Origin: DASSQJ01 sp963726295
GTDB lineage: Bacteria > Actinomycetota > Actinomycetes > Actinomycetales > Dermatophilaceae
Length of the DNA: 64,000 nucleotides
Direction of reading: 5' to 3'
Assembly (NCBI GenBank): GCA_963726295.1
Contig: CAVSBW010000001.1
Span: 124,001 to 188,000 of the forward strand
Of this stretch, positions 62,687 through 64,000 are shown in pieces. The notes under the pieces are model-generated. The model was not told the DNA's origin. It saw only the letters and a list, made by a program, of their open reading frames with translations, and made no database searches. The position numbers were made by a program, and so were the translations under genes. The first letter of the stretch is position 1. Each line of letters starts with the position of its first letter.

Positions 62687-63211
62687 TCACCGGGGGTCCG
62701 ACCTCAGCAGGGAGTACATGAGCACGTCGTGGTTGGTGCCGTGGTTGAAGAAGGCGCCGCGGCAGGTGCCCTCGAGCGTGAAGCCGCACTTCTCGGCGAT
62801 GCGTCGGGAGGCGTGGTTGCCCGTGGCGATGACGAGCTGGATCCGGTGACGTGGTGTCGTGTCGAAGAGGTGGCCGACCAGGAGGTCGACGGCCTCGGTG
62901 ACGTACCCGTGTCCGGCGTCCGCCCGGTCGTAGAGCTGGTAGGACAGCTCGTGGGCGTCCCAGTAGGTCGACGGCCGGTAGAACTCGATGTGGCCGATGA
63001 TGCGGTCGTCGACGACCATGAGCAGGGTGCCCTCGTCGGACTGCCACATCCCGGTCTCGGCGTGGGCGCGACGGAATGCGCTCTCGGACAGGACACCGAG
63101 GGGGAAGTGGTCGCCGCGGGAGCGGAGGTCGATGTGGGCCTCCCACAGCGCGTCGAGGTCCGCGGCGCGCACCGGCCGCAAGGACACCGTGGACCCCTCG
63201 AGCATGGTCAT
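62687..63211 (-). CDS. GNAT acetyltransferase, RimJ/RimL type
   Basis: 174 residues. The acetyl-CoA segment DAGHGYVTEAVDLLVGHLFD and the C-terminal IATGNHASRRIAEKCGFTLEG then CRGAFF are typical of the RimJ/RimL branch that acetylates protein N-termini or small amines. The target is unknown. The start at ATG 63211 overlaps the stop of the HD-LuxR gene (ATGA); ATG 63205 is also possible. Confidence 0.87.
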   Translation of the reverse strand: MTMLEGSTVSLRPVRAADLDALWEAHIDLRSRGDHFPLGVLSESAFRRAHAETGMWQSDEGTLLMVVDDRIIGHIEFYRPSTYWDAHELSYQLYDRADAGHGYVTEAVDLLVGHLFDTTPRHRIQLVIATGNHASRRIAEKCGFTLEGTCRGAFFNHGTNHDVLMYSLLRSDPR

Positions 63212-64000
63212 GGTGCGCGTTCCGGGTCCTGGGGAGGCGAGACGAGACCGTGCTGGAGCGCGTAGAGGCTCGCGCCCACCCGGTTCGTCGCCCCGGTCTT
63301 GGTGTAGCTGCGTTCCACGTGGTTGCGCACGGTCTTCTCGCTGAGCACCAGACGCTCGGCGATCTCGCGGTTGGTCAGTCCCCGGGCCACGAGCCCGAGC
63401 ACCTCCTGCTCGCGCGGGGTCAGCCGGTCGTCGCGGCGCGCCTTCGGGGAGCGATGGCCGGCGGCGCCGAGGACCGCGTCGACGCAGTCGGGGTCCAGCG
63501 CCCCCGCGCCACTGCGTCGGCGGAGCCTCGCTGCCGCACGGTCAGGGGCCATGGCGTCCCGGTAGGGCCGGGGTTCGGTCGCCGACTGGTAGGCGACGGC
63601 CGCGGCGAGCACGCGCTCGCTGCGGCCGAGCATCGACCCGTTCACGCCCAACGGGTAGCCGGTGCCGTCCAGGTGCTCGTGGTGGGCGCGGGCGATCCGG
63701 CGCTCGCCGGCGAGCCCGGGGATGCGGTGGAGCACGCGCTCGGTGAGGTAGGGGTGCATGCGCACGCGCTCCCACTGCGACGTGGTGAGCTCCCCGGGCG
63801 TGGACCACACCTGGTTCGACACCCCGAGCCGGCCGAGGTCGTGAAGGTGCCCCGAGCGTCGCAGCGTGCGCAGCTCGTGCGCCTCCAGGCCCAACAGCCC
63901 GCCCGCCCGGGCGGCGAGGTCGGCGACACCTCGGGAATGGCCCAGGGCGAACGGACACTTGAGGTCGACGAAGTCGCCGATCGCGCAGACCAGTCGGTCC
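63208..64000 (-). CDS. HD-domain LuxR-type regulator (5' end outside the window)
   Basis: 264 residues are visible; the start is missing. The N-terminal visible part, DFVDLKCPFALGHSRGVADL then GHLHDLGRLGV, continues as LTTSQWERVRMHPYLTERVL and AHHEHLDGTGYPLG, an HD-GYP-like domain (HD pair in LHDLG, degenerate HEHLDGTGYP). The C-terminal LuxR helix-turn-helix is LTPREQEVLGLVARGLTNREIAERL. It may couple nucleotide or second-messenger sensing to transcription; catalytic activity is uncertain. It is followed by the acetyltransferase in the same transcript. Confidence 0.88.
   Translation of the reverse strand, partial: DRLVCAIGDFVDLKCPFALGHSRGVADLAARAGGLLGLEAHELRTLRRSGHLHDLGRLGVSNQVWSTPGELTTSQWERVRMHPYLTERVLHRIPGLAGERRIARAHHEHLDGTGYPLGVNGSMLGRSERVLAAAVAYQSATEPRPYRDAMAPDRAAARLRRRSGAGALDPDCVDAVLGAAGHRSPKARRDDRLTPREQEVLGLVARGLTNREIAERLVLSEKTVRNHVERSYTKTGATNRVGASLYALQHGLVSPPQDPERAP

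Overview
The window comes from a high-GC Gram-positive actinobacterium. Supporting evidence is a mycothiol gene (mshB), a SigE/anti-sigma/HtrA/TatB block, succinylase-type DAP genes, many GTG starts, ATGA/GTGA gene overlaps, and a recurring TANNNT box 6-8 nt before start codons, which is typical of leaderless actinobacterial transcripts. Much of the right half keeps the gene order I recall from Mycobacterium tuberculosis Rv1165-Rv1232c (typA, lpqW, mshB, fdxC, dapC, dapD, dapE, LOG protein, DUF3117, O-methyltransferase, sigE-rseA-htrA-tatB, mrp, DUF1003, MgtE-like). A Micrococcales relative such as Intrasporangiaceae is my guess; no rRNA or tRNA gene is present to confirm it.

Region 1 (about 0.5-17 kb) is accessory and is the most unusual part. 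Seven co-directional genes encode a 2072-aa secreted multidomain protein (SdrD-B-like, IPT/TIG, right-handed beta-helix), three tandem multicopper-oxidase-fold proteins, a small membrane-anchored protein, a CopC-CopD fusion and a secreted subtilase. The first two oxidase-fold proteins have complementary ligand sets: one keeps the copper motifs only in domain 1, the other only in domain 2. The third has none and shares a C-terminal four-repeat module with the giant protein. This looks like an extracytoplasmic copper-dependent system that I do not recognise as described. A response regulator/histidine kinase pair converges on the subtilase.

Region 2 (19-32.5 kb) holds two tandem universal stress proteins, a PIG-L deacetylase, an amylomaltase-type malQ, an operon of pterin dehydratase, VIT-family transporter and class-I amidotransferase, and a complete peptide ABC transporter (dppABCDF) with a strong hairpin between dppA and dppB.

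Region 3 (32.8-64 kb) is mostly conserved core. It contains an operon typA, lpqW-like, mshB, flavin reductase and vanW-like; then fdxA-dapC; gltA preceded by a short leaderless upstream ORF; dapD and dapE diverging; LOG protein; two DivIVA-like membrane proteins, one fused to a polytopic glycosyltransferase-like domain; a second polytopic mannosyltransferase-like protein; DUF3117; pepA; O-methyltransferase; sigE-rseA-htrA-tatB; mrp; DUF1003; a soluble MgtE/CBS protein; and a truncated HD-LuxR regulator at the right edge. Several start codons here were chosen because they sit immediately downstream of a TANNNT box, implying leaderless mRNAs.
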